This document shows positions 22,532 through 32,463 of a stretch of 64,000 bases of DNA, one piece after another (position 1 is the stretch's first letter; each line of letters starts with the position of its first letter). The notes beneath the pieces are model-generated. The model was given only the letters and a program-made list of their open reading frames with translations, was not told the origin of the DNA and did not search any database. The stretch spans positions 62,001 through 126,000 of the forward strand of contig JAMQCK010000017.1 in assembly GCA_024196135.1 (NCBI GenBank). Reading direction: 5' to 3'. The stretch comes from Pleurotus ostreatus/Saccharomyces cerevisiae fusant (Eukaryota; Opisthokonta). The translations under genes were made by a program, and so were the position numbers.

Positions 22532-23434
22532 ATGGCTCCGGGAACACACAGCGAGGAAGGACTTCTCGAGGCTCTGCAGCGCTACATGACCGCGGTAGAC
22601 CAGCACAAACAGGTCTGCCATCCTGGCTTCGTCGCCCGTCTCATCCAACTCGAGAACTTCCTCAAGCCCAGTACGTCTGTTGTCCTACCATCTGGTCATC
22701 GTTGGATTCCACTCCTCAACTTCCTCGTTCGTCACACTCTTCACGTCCTCGATGGGTCTTCCAGAGACCCCACTCTAGCCTGCCTCTTGCAGCCTGGCCT
22801 GGCTATGTACAAAGCTCATCCACACATCTCGATTATCTGCGGTGTAAAGTGCCAGGAACCGCGTGGTCATCACCGCGAACTTGCGAACGAGCGCACCGGC
22901 TTCAGCGTCATGCTCGACATTCTCGCCCGCTTCAACCACGTCGATACCGTCCTCCACAACGCAGCGAGCGCCCCCTCTGCTTCGTACTTCAACCTCATCA
23001 TCGTCTGGCTTAAGCACGCCCGCGACGCCGTCGCGCCCTCCCTCGTCCGTTACTTTAATCTCGCGTCTAGTCCGGCTGTCCTACTCGCGCTCATCGACGC
23101 TGTCGCAAAGTACGCGGCAGGCAACGCTATGAAACAGGCGGTTCTATACGGCGTCGCTCAATACGTCGCCCAGTGCGGTGGCCCTTCTCAAGGAGGGGCC
23201 TGGCACAGGTACCTCCTCAGGTTGCCTCCTCAGCAGGCTATGGCTTTCGTGCGGAATTGCACCGTCATCCTGAACTGGATGGACGTTCATCGCGAATGGG
23301 CTCAGCCCCAGATTGACAAGTTCCGCGGGAACCTGGTAGAGACTGCTGGCAACCTCGTAGCCGTTCGGCAGCTGCCAGTTAACGAGATGAGCTGCCATCG
23401 TTACATTCGCAGGCGCGCTTTTGGCCTCGCCTAG
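22532..23434 (+). CDS. Hypothetical helical protein
   Basis: This is a continuous frame of 300 codons from ATG 22532 to TAG 23434. It has no recognised domain. The second half is helical and Ala/Leu-rich (SLVRYFNLASSPAVLLALI, AVLYGVAQYVAQCGG), with no clear signal peptide or TM segment. Possible short introns at 22674-22795 (gtacgt...ttgcag) and 22806-22857 would shorten the protein without breaking the frame; the internal stretch around 22700-22860 is the least certain. The start context (caatcaATGG) is acceptable. Function is unknown. Confidence 0.55.
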   Translation: MAPGTHSEEGLLEALQRYMTAVDQHKQVCHPGFVARLIQLENFLKPSTSVVLPSGHRWIPLLNFLVRHTLHVLDGSSRDPTLACLLQPGLAMYKAHPHISIICGVKCQEPRGHHRELANERTGFSVMLDILARFNHVDTVLHNAASAPSASYFNLIIVWLKHARDAVAPSLVRYFNLASSPAVLLALIDAVAKYAAGNAMKQAVLYGVAQYVAQCGGPSQGGAWHRYLLRLPPQQAMAFVRNCTVILNWMDVHREWAQPQIDKFRGNLVETAGNLVAVRQLPVNEMSCHRYIRRRAFGLA

Positions 23435-24223
23435 CAAGTCTGGCAAGGCGAGGAAGATAGCAAGGACAAGGACCCATAGAATTCGCGAAGGGAAACGACC
23501 CATAGAACGCGAAGAACAAGTCACGATACGACCGCCACGTTATTTAATCCTTACTTATACTTGAGCGGGTGAGCATACCTCCCAGAGCTCGTATAGCATA
23601 CCTCCCGGACACGGACACCATATATCCATACTCCAACACTCCCACATTCCACATTCCACATTCCACATTCCACATCCCACATCCCACATCCCACATCCCA
23701 CATCCCACATCCCAGATTTCATCCCCCCACATTTCCGTTCTCCAGACTCCTACACACTCTTAGACTCGCTCCCAAACCCTCACGTATACCTACACTCGTA
23801 CACACGATACCACCACCGACGGACTAGACGACTCGTGCATGAGGAGAACGGCGTACCTACGAAGTTTTCATCATTTGTACGTGTCGCACATTGTAGCTTT
23901 TATACGATCCGGTCGTTCAGGCAGATCATTCGAATGGAAAACAGAACGCAGTGTTTCTACTCGTTGAAGTTCGACCTCATAAAAGAAACTGAACCATCCA
24001 GAAATTTGGTAAGTGCGTCGCGGGAGCGTCGTATAAGGCGACCAAAGCACCAGACGGTACTCGCAAACGGGATAAAGCTAAGGTACAGATACGACAAAAA
24101 AGCCTAGGTACAAATACATGTCTTGCACTGCGTAAAGCACCGTGATATATAGCAAGCAGCTCCGGGGTGGTATCGCTGGATATCTAGAAGAAAAGCACAA
24201 AGAAACGGAAAATCAGCTGCCGG
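23435..24223. other. Intergenic region, repeat only
   Basis: Apart from the 7-bp minisatellite there is no convincing gene. A weak frame at 23835-24107 has no family features and unusually AT-rich codons for this window. Confidence 0.5.
23641..23716. repeat. 7-bp minisatellite, (CACATTC)n then (CACATCC)n
   Basis: There are about ten head-to-tail 7-mers. The first few read CACATTC; the array then switches cleanly to CACATCC. It lies in a C/T-rich non-coding stretch 3' of the helical hypothetical. Confidence 0.9.
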
Positions 24224-25781
24224 TCAGTACAGATCCATCTTGTCGTCCTCCCTCGGGACGAAGATGATGTTCTTCTCCTCGGCTTCCCGTTGACGGGCTT
24301 GCTCCTTGTCGAGGAAACGGCGGAGGGCGGCGACGTTGTCGTTGTTGAAGACGCGGTACGCGGCCCTTTGGTCTTTGTCCCAGTCCTGCAATGCAAGTCA
24401 ATACGAGGAAGTAAGTGCGGAAGTACAGTCACATCCCTCAGGCGCCGGGTCAGAAAAGCGCTGCACCCCCTTCCGCCTGCACGCAGGTACGCCGGTCGCG
24501 GTGAGGTGCCGCAGATTCGTCAGCCGCTTGAGCAGCAGGTGTATAGCGTCCAACGAGATGCGGTCGCAGTACGAGAGGTGCAGGCGCTCGAGCGTCTGCG
24601 CGTGCTCGGCCAGGGCGAAGAGGGCGATGTCGGTGAGCTTGTGCACGCGCACGAGGCTGAGGCGGCGGATCTTGAGGCCGGCGAGCTCGAAGACGGAGAG
24701 GTCGGAGAGGTGGCGGCAGACTGCATGTGGGGACGCGCCGGTCAACACCTACCTGGGCCACGCAAGCTCGCACTTACACGCGACGTCGACGCATCTGCGC
24801 GATTCTTTGAGTAAGAGGGAGGGGAGAGGGAATAGGACGAAACGCACCTTAGATTCTGACATGCGCGCGCGATCTTGATGATGCCCTTGTCTGTTACCTT
24901 GCTAACGTGTGCGAGCATGAGCACGTCGAGGTGCGGTCCGAGTTTCGAGATGCTCTCGAGTGAGCGGTCGGTAAGCGCGGTACAGCCGGAGAGAATGAAG
25001 CTTTGAATTCGAGGCGTGTGCGCGACAATGCCCTCTATCGCGTCGTCGGTAATATTACAGGATGAGAGGTCGAGCACGCGAAGGTTATGTGCGGTGTGGT
25101 GGAGGGTGAGGGGCTGCAGTTCGTCAAGCCATGTCGTGGGGCGAGGGGGAAGAGGCTTCTCGTGCGAGAAGTTGGGCATGTCGGGGCCTAAGGATGAGGG
25201 GAACGCCTTGTCATTGAGTTGATGACATCGGGCGACGCGCAGGGTTCGCAGCTGTCTGGAGTGCGTCAAGCTCGTCATCCAGAGTCAAAGATCGCGTGTA
25301 CACACCTAGAGAACATCCAGACGTCGCGCAAGGACAATGCAGAGAGAAGCGGAAGGTCGCACAGCTCGAGTTCCAGCAGTCGTGAGCATGACCGCGCGAC
25401 AGCGCTGATGCTCGGATCGGTCAACCCTGCGACTCCATTGACGTGCAGCCACTGCAGCGGCACGCCCTTCCCAGTGAGCTCCAGTATGGCGACGTCGGAT
25501 AACGCGCTGCATCCCGAAAGCCCAATGCCCTGAAGGCCTGGACAAGCAGCCGCGGCGCGAACGATTGTGCGGTCCGTCAAGTCTTGTACGCCCGATAGAA
25601 CCAGCGTCTCGAGGTGCGGGCACTCGTATAGCGCGTCAGCGAGCTCGTCGTCGCTCACGCAGCCTGGTGTCTGCAATACAAGGTGCCTGACGCGTCGGTG
25701 CTCGCCGTCTTCCGGGAGGCGGTCGACGACCTTGATCATGTCATCTTCGTAGAAGGACGCGGACTCGCTGATGCTCGGCAT
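24224..25781 (-). CDS. Leucine-rich-repeat protein, AMN1/GRR1-type repeats
   Basis: The protein is built almost entirely of cysteine-containing LRRs of the kind found in Amn1 and in F-box proteins such as Grr1. Examples are LETLVLSGVQDLTDRTIVR, LQGIGLSGCSALSDVAIL, LRVLDLSSCNITDDAIEGI, IQSFILSGCTALTDRSLE, LDVLMLAHVSKVTDKGI and LERLHLSYCDRISLDAI. The start at 25781 (MPSISESASFYEDDM) is the second Met of the frame; no F-box is visible before the repeats. The last exon encodes a basic/acidic tail (QRAAYRVFNNDNVAAL ... DKMDLY). There are about 4-5 exons and about 480 residues. It may be a substrate-recognition or regulatory scaffold; without an F-box, membership of an SCF ligase is only a guess. 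Confidence 0.8.
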
Positions 25782-25918
25782 TGTCGCCGGCACGAGCAAG
25801 GGGGACAGTGAGGATGAGGGGGAGAAGGAGAGAATCGTGGCAGATGGTCGAGGTCGAGGTCAGCGCGCGGTGGCGGGCATGGTCGTCGTGTGCAGGTGAT
25901 GGCAATCTCATCTTGGCA

Positions 25919-26244
25919 ATGTCCACGACGTCAAGGAGCTCCGCGACGGCGCGTCCCTACCAGCCGTCTCCAGCGTCGATAGACCCGCCGCCTAAGAGCA
26001 GGTTCCCCATTACGCCTGCGCTCCTGCGAGGTATCTTTGCCTCGGCGCGTACACCCAACGAGGAGCGCTCGATCTCCCGTGTCGCATTCTTCAGGTACGC
26101 TTCATACCCACCTGGTCCTTCCTCAGAATAACTGAGCAGAAGGATAGATTCGCAGGATTCCTGCTCAGTATTGTCGGTATAAGCCTGCTCGCCGCCCGCG
26201 GTCGCGGTGTGAAGAGCGGCGCGGCACTGCTAGGCGTCATGTAG
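25919..26244 (+). CDS. Small single-pass membrane protein
   Basis: The deduced protein has 90 residues from exon 25919-26094, a 53-nt intron (GTACGC...TAG), and exon 26148-26244. The soluble N-terminal part is Ser/Pro-rich and includes FPITPALLRGIFASARTP. Exon 2 encodes one hydrophobic helix (FAGFLLSIVGISLLAARG) and a short basic tail. The frame across the intron is the only one giving a membrane helix. The layout is that of a tail-anchored or small organelle membrane protein. I do not recognise the family. It starts 137 bp from the divergent LRR gene, so they may share a promoter. Confidence 0.6.
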
Positions 26245-26512
26245 AAGGCACCCCATAAAGCCGACGCTAGAACACTACAGCCTCCTGCTTGCGAGACTCC
26301 ACTTCTCCTACGAAGCTTACACCGCGCACGTCCATACCGGAGCTAGTCCAATGAGCCAAGACCCCAGTCATCTGAACCTCCACTGGCAGGGGAAGGGCAG
26401 GCAGGCGTGTGCCATGCTGCAGATACCTATGTATCTAGGCGAGCGTGTATACCAGGTACTTGATCCCCATGCAATATGAGGCCGCAGTCCCCGTATCCTC
26501 ACCACGACCACG

Positions 26513-29500
26513 ATGAAGCCCGTGGACCTTCCACTGAGCACCGGCGCGATGTCCACAGGCCCGGCACTCGTCCGTCATATCCCTACCCTGCTCGCTTTGT
26601 GTGCGGCAGGACTTCTCTACCTTTCCTCTCATCACCCTACAACTACAACTCTACAATCTGCACCATCGAACGCCGAGTACATCCTCGCTAGATGTGCAGC
26701 CGCTCAAGCATCCGCGGGGCCTTCTCCAGACTTCTTTTCAAGGGACACCTCGGACAGATTCGACCCCAGTACACCACCGACGTTGATCCTGGACACTATG
26801 CTGTTCACCGGAGAAGACAACGGTACTGTGGTCAAGCGTGCAGATCTTCTTCTCGAGAAGGGCCTCGTCAAGAGCATCGGGGACCTCTTCCACCTTCGCG
26901 AGCAGTACAAGGCGACGGATCTACAGGTGGTCGACATGCACGGGGCATGGGTGACTCCTGGGCTTGGTGAGAGCTGAGCTTTCTGCCGCGCATGCAACGC
27001 AGACTAACCTCGCCTCAGTCGACCTTCACAGCCATCTTGGTGTCCTCAGCACGCCCATCCTTGACGGTGCGTTGCTACTCCCTGTAATACCCGCATCTCT
27101 AACTCCCCATCATAGGCGCCGCCGACCTCGACAGTCCCAATGGACCCGTCCTCCCGTGGCTCAGAGCCATCGACGCTTTCAACACCCACGACGACGCGTT
27201 CGCGCTCGCCATTGCTGGTGGTGTGACCTCGGCTCAGATCCTCCCGGGTAGCATGAATACCATCGGTGAGCACATCCACGTTGGCACGCCTCTCTCATCC
27301 TGATAACTCCTGCAGGCGGCGAAGGCTTCATGATCAAGCTCCGTGCGACCAGAGAGCGCACACCAACGTCTATGGCGATCGAACTTCCGCACCAGCTAAA
27401 TGCAAGCGCGGCTACGGTCACTAGCCGCACACCATGGAGGCACATGAAGTGCGTCAGCGCTCCATCAGCCATTCCGTCAGTAATCACACTGACATGCTCT
27501 CGACGCCAGGCAGGCATGCAGCAGAAAGTACGGCACGCGCATGGACGCTGCCTGGACGCTGCGCGCCGCGTATGCACAGGCCAGTCAGGCTCGCCGTGCG
27601 CAAGATGCCTTCTGCAGCGCAGCGCAAGCAGGCTTGTGGCAAGGGCTAGGAGATTATCCGGAAGCGTCACAATGGGACCTTCTGATCGACGTACTGAGGG
27701 GCAAGGTCAAGGTATACTACGTTGATCGCTTCACTACACGCGCGATATCTAATCATTATCAAGGTGGCCAGCGATTGCTCTGAGGCTGTCGACCTGGACG
27801 CGCTCGCTAGGGTATTGTTTCCTGCTGCTTGTGTCACTTGAGGATGCTGATATGTGTTGAAGCTAAGCAACGAATTCAATTTCCACGTCTCGTCTGTCCA
27901 GCACGCGTCGGACGCATGGATGGTATCGGGACTGCTAAAGCGCATGTAAGCATTTTTCTCTTCCTTGCCGTGTTGGTCTGACAAGGCTGAAATAGGTGGG
28001 GTGGGCCACCCGCGTTGTCCCTGTTTGCCACAAATCATAGGTCTGTCTGCCTTAATCTCTGGGTGTCGATGTGTACCTCAACTGGTTGTGCAGGCGCTCT
28101 CGTGAATCATACTGGAGCTCCGAATATGCACCCAACGTTCTTGCTCATGAGAATCTGACTGTCGTCTTGAGTGTAAGTATCATAATCCATACACAACGTT
28201 CTTCAGCTCATCGACTCCGGATCTATCAGACTGACCATCCAACCATGCCCGCCCGCGACCTCATTCAGGAGGCGCGACAGGCATACTACCATGGCCTTAA
28301 CTCCAGCCTCTCACTCGCTGCCGTCACTTCCGCACCCGCATATGCCGCGGGTATGGGCCACAGGCTCGGTGAACTACGCGAGCACGCAGACGCAGACCTT
28401 GTCGTTTGGAGCGCGCACCCGCTGCAGCCGGGCTCGGTACCCATTCAGGTCTGGATCGACGGTATCGCACAGTTCCCGGGCGGCGACAAGTATCCGGAGA
28501 ACAGCGACAAGCGGCAGAAGGCGCCGCGAACTCCAGATTGGGAAGAGGAGACGGAGAACGCGGTGCGGTTCGGTGGTGTCCAGCCGTTGGACTCGCGCAA
28601 GGTCACGGGGAAGATGGTCTTTGCGAATGTGCGGCGGGTGCTGGACGGCGACGATGACCTTGTCAGGTCCGATGTGGAAGAGGAGGCGAAGGAGAAGAAG
28701 AAACTTAAAACGGTCGTGGTCGAAAACGGAAAGATAACCTGCATTGGGGTGGAGGAGTGGGACTGCGAGGGAGCGGACGACGCGGATGAATCGATCGACC
28801 TGGAGGGAGGGGTCATCGCGCCGGGAATCGTTTCGTATGGGTCACCACTGGGCATGGGAGAGATGGCCGACGAGCCTTCGACGCAGAATGGTCTACCGCT
28901 GGACCCGCTGCAGAAGAAGACACCGGCAGTCCTTGGAGATGCAACTGGGTTGCAGTTCGCCGCAGACGGGCTGGTATGCGATACGCGAGATGCAATGTAA
29001 GTGTCTAGTTCATAATGACCTTGCACGCGAGCTGACCTTGCGTCTTTCAGAAACGCGTATCGCTCAGGCGTCACCTACGCAGTGACCGTCCCTTCGGCAT
29101 CGAATATGGGCATGACGACGTCGCCGGTCATACAAGGACTCTCCGTGACTTTCCGTACTGGCTGCTTCTCGGTTATGGAGAAGGGAACCGTCGTACAGGA
29201 GGCCACTTCTCTGCACGTTCACACATTCCGCGACACCCCAATGGGCCATCCCGGCGCATCTGTGAGCCAGCAGATTGCGCTCCTTCGACGCCTGCTACAT
29301 GGATGGGAGAGCGAAGATACAGAGACTGGGAAGTGGTTCAAGAAGGCCGCTGAGGTAAGCTAGTTAGCGCATTTGTCCGAGTACTGGCGATTGACTTGAT
29401 CGCGTAGGGAGTTATTCCTCTCGTTATCGACGTCGAGAGTGCGGATATCATGTCGACGCTCCTCGTTCTGAAGGCGGAGGTCGAAAACCGCATCGGGTCG

Positions 29501-30049
29501 GCAATGCGCGTCGTATTCGCAGGCGCGAGCGAGGCGCCGCTCTTAGCGCGGGAGATTGTGCGTGCGCGCGTGGGGGTGATCCTGACTCCCGCGCGGCCGG
29601 TGCCCATGAAATGGGAGGGACGACGAGCGTATGTGAACCTCTCCAGCAACCCCATGGATTTCACTCATCTTCACTAGCATCCCCGGGCCGCCGCTCACGA
29701 CTGAGACGGGAGTAGGGATCTTGCTTCAACATGGTGTCACTGTAGGCTTAGGCGTCCGCGAGGCGTGGTCAGTACGCAACACGCGCTTTGAAGTCGCTCA
29801 GGTAGGTGTACAATATTGTGCTGCTAGGCTCCCTCTCATGATATGCAGGTTTTGCACGAGACGGAAGACCTCGACGAGAAGACAGCAACGAAGCTGGTGA
29901 CCACCAACATGGCTATTCTGCTCGGTATACGGCAAACCGAAAAGCCTGATCTTATCGCCTACAGAAGCGGAGGAATGTTCCAGCTTGAGAGCAAGGTTGT
30001 CGGCGTATTGTCTCCTCAGAGGGGATTTGTGGACCTTTTCGTGGACTAG
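26513..30049 (+). CDS. Membrane-anchored tandem amidohydrolase-related protein
   Basis: A hydrophobic segment near residue 25 (IPTLLALCAAGLLYL) suggests a signal anchor or secretion. There are two consecutive amidohydrolase-superfamily halves. The first has LILDTMLFTGEDNG, a beta-strand VVDMHGAWVTPGL and the metal-binding VDLHSHLGV, and ends with the family's usual DADLVVWSAHPLQPGSVP. The second opens GKMVFANVRRVLDGDD and VVVENGKITCIGVEEW, but where HxH should be it reads VSYGSPLGM. It continues with QQIALLRRLLHGWES, VIPLVIDVESADIM and TPARPVPMKWEGRR. There are about 12-14 exons and about 950 residues. The substrate is unknown. A start at 26549 (second Met) is possible. Confidence 0.8.
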
Positions 30050-30319
30050 GATGATCTTCCGTAATATGCCAGCATCTTCTTGTATATTCATATGTCTCGA
30101 TTTTCTATTCTATTGAAGTGTCATTAGCATTGACCCAAGCGTAAAGGTTATGGCTGGTTCTGCCGAAGGTCCTTCCCCACTGGATTATGGGCGACGATAG
30201 GCGCGCATCACGTGGCTCTTTCGGCGATCGCCGCGTATAGAATAAAGGGCGGCCTTTCTTTGACGACTCTCACTTTGCCCTTTACCATTCCCTGTCGAGC
30301 ATCTGTCAACCATCAAAGT
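30050..30319. promoter_or_regulatory. Intergenic region with weak TATA-like element for the F-box gene
   Basis: TATAGAATAAAG begins at 30236, about 84 nt before the ATG at 30320. Nothing else is recognised. Confidence 0.3.
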
Positions 30320-32014
30320 ATGGCTGAATCATCTCTCCTCGACGTGTCCTCTCTCGCACTCTATCGAGAGCAGCAGCATATACCTATCTGCACCAACTGT
30401 GACCACGCCTGCCATCTCGACCTCAACCTGCCGCCACTGGGTCCGAATAATCCGGTCCTGCGCGGTGGGATGCAGCTCTCAACTCAAGACGACGCCCTTA
30501 TCCAAGAGTCTATGGTCTCTACCGATGCCGGCCTACATCATATCCGTGGTATCATGAACGGACATATCAAAGTGCTCGAGCACTTATGGCTGATCGAGCG
30601 AAGGCTGAAGACTCAGCGAGATATCTACGAGGCATACTATGCGCCAGTGCGCCGGCTGCCAGCGGAGATTATATCTCTCGTCTTTGAGTTTTGCTGTATG
30701 TGCAAGGGTAGCGTGGATATCGGGAAGGAGCGGTGCGAGCCATTGGTTCTGACTTCGGTGTGCAAGTTTTGGAGAGGTGAGTGGACTGAACTCGGTGCTA
30801 TCATGTTCTTGGTGGAGCAAACGTGCAAGGACTCACACTTCTTCTCAGACATCGCGCTCAGCACTCCTGCGATCTGGGCCACCTTCAACATTTCGGAGAA
30901 AGAATCTACGCACACGAAAGCTATTGCCGCTAGGCTCGACATGTTCCTCTCGCGCTCTGGTCATCTCCCTCTGGAACATCGTGTCGTTTTCCATGCACCC
31001 TGGGATCGCTCCGACATCGAACAGCGTTTCTATCTCCTTTCTCAGCACTCGCATCGTTGGATCCATCTCGCCCTCAAGCAATCCATGAACCCATACTGCT
31101 CCAATTTCCACCGCCTCAAAGGACTGCCTCTGACATCCTTGACGACGCTCGAAGGAAACGCGCTCCATCTCAGCGACGACAGTGCCAAAGGCGTCTTCGA
31201 CGGGTTGCCCAACCTGCGGCACGTTGTGCTGAGCATGGGAAGTACTCAGGACGACCTGGTCACGATCCCCCATCTCCCGTGGGCGCAACTGGAGGGCTTG
31301 GTGGCCATGACGCCCCCTGCGTACGCGCTTTGGTTGGTTCGCCACTGCCCAAGACTTGCTGCGTGGAAGTATGTCAATGCGACGGTCTTGCTTCCCGAGT
31401 TCTCGTCTGTGGCTATCTCGGCCAATCCTGTCACTGCTTTTCATCTGCGCAAGCTGCACCTAACCTTGAGTACTACCAGGGACCTGTCAATCATCCAGCT
31501 TGTGTCCCCGATTGGCCTTGAGCATGCGCACTTGGCCTTCGACAAGGAAGCGAAGGTGATGAGCCCGAGCCCCTTCTCGCTATTCGCTCTCTCGTCAAGC
31601 ACTCTGCGTTACCTATCGCTTTCGAACCCGCCCAAATCATTCTTGGATCCTGCGTTTCTCGCGTCGTTGCGCGCTTTAATCACTCTCGAAATTCAATTCC
31701 ACAAAGATGCGCCGCTGACGCAGGACGTCGTCGACGTGCTAGGCGCTCGCGACTCGATGCCAGAACTGCGCAATCTAGAGCTGGGAGGGATTTTGGACAT
31801 CGAAGCCAAGTCGCTGGTAGAGATGGTGATCATCCGACACGAGTCAGATTGTCCCCTCCAGCGACTGCGTTTCAAAGGGATCTTTGCCCCCAGGCTGGCC
31901 AAATTCGGATGGAGCGATGAGATCGAGACGCACCTGGAAGGACTTGTGCCCGATTTCAGAATGATGGCGTGGAAGCAGCCTATGCATCTTCTGCGCCGTC
32001 ACCTGGAGTGTTGA
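30320..32014 (+). CDS. F-box protein of the expanded basidiomycete family
   Basis: The N-terminal third has a helical stretch (HIKVLEHLWLIERRLKTQRD) followed by the F-box core, PVRRLPAEIISLVFEFCC. A spliced block then reads SVCKFWRDIALSTPAIWATF, typical of mushroom F-box proteins. The C-terminal part is a degenerate LRR-like region (LTSLTTLEGNALHLSD, LRYLSLSNPPKSFLDPAF, PELRNLELGGILD). The intron at 30777-30848 (GTGAGT...CAG) is 72 nt with no stop, so the gene also reads as one open frame. The product probably binds Skp1 and recruits substrates to an SCF ubiquitin ligase. The start at 30320 is the second in-frame Met, 84 nt after a TATA-like sequence. Mature length is about 540 residues. Confidence 0.8.
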   Translation: MAESSLLDVSSLALYREQQHIPICTNCDHACHLDLNLPPLGPNNPVLRGGMQLSTQDDALIQESMVSTDAGLHHIRGIMNGHIKVLEHLWLIERRLKTQRDIYEAYYAPVRRLPAEIISLVFEFCCMCKGSVDIGKERCEPLVLTSVCKFWRGEWTELGAIMFLVEQTCKDSHFFSDIALSTPAIWATFNISEKESTHTKAIAARLDMFLSRSGHLPLEHRVVFHAPWDRSDIEQRFYLLSQHSHRWIHLALKQSMNPYCSNFHRLKGLPLTSLTTLEGNALHLSDDSAKGVFDGLPNLRHVVLSMGSTQDDLVTIPHLPWAQLEGLVAMTPPAYALWLVRHCPRLAAWKYVNATVLLPEFSSVAISANPVTAFHLRKLHLTLSTTRDLSIIQLVSPIGLEHAHLAFDKEAKVMSPSPFSLFALSSSTLRYLSLSNPPKSFLDPAFLASLRALITLEIQFHKDAPLTQDVVDVLGARDSMPELRNLELGGILDIEAKSLVEMVIIRHESDCPLQRLRFKGIFAPRLAKFGWSDEIETHLEGLVPDFRMMAWKQPMHLLRRHLEC

Positions 32015-32463
32015 AGCATTATATACGACCGCGAGAAGTGAGTTTTTTTTTGCCGACAGATGAATCACCGCAACTGATCTGCGTCCTGTAGCCCTCTTTT
32101 AGCTCTCAGATGCAATGCCGGATTTGTTGTAGGATTTTTGAGTGAAGCAGGCGTGGTTAAAGCACGCTTACGACTGTTTGTAGAATATAGTTCTGGAGTC
32201 TCTGAACGAGTTCAGGCCCGGACTACGCGCGATAGAGAGGCACTGCATCGTGCTCTAGCTCACATCGTAGTCTGTGTTAGGTACATGACATTGTGAAATG
32301 GTTTCCTCAATTCCTCCCCCTCGGGCTCTACGTGACGGGTATGCACGTGATGGCGCTTTGATGTTGAGCTCGGTAACCGCGTCACGTTGCTAAAGGTCCC
32401 CTCCCGCCACTCTCATGATTTGAAGTTACTAACGCGCTCATTATCCTTGACATATAGACCGAG
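32015..32463. other. Intergenic region, no feature recognised
   Basis: AT-richer than the flanking genes. A run of eight T residues lies near 32043, just 3' of the F-box stop. There is no coding signal. Confidence 0.5.

Noticed and set aside
21936..22589. 217-codon open frame on the plus strand
   Set aside because: It crosses a promoter-like region and overlaps the start of the next gene in another frame. It is Arg-rich with no domain and not supported by splice or start context.
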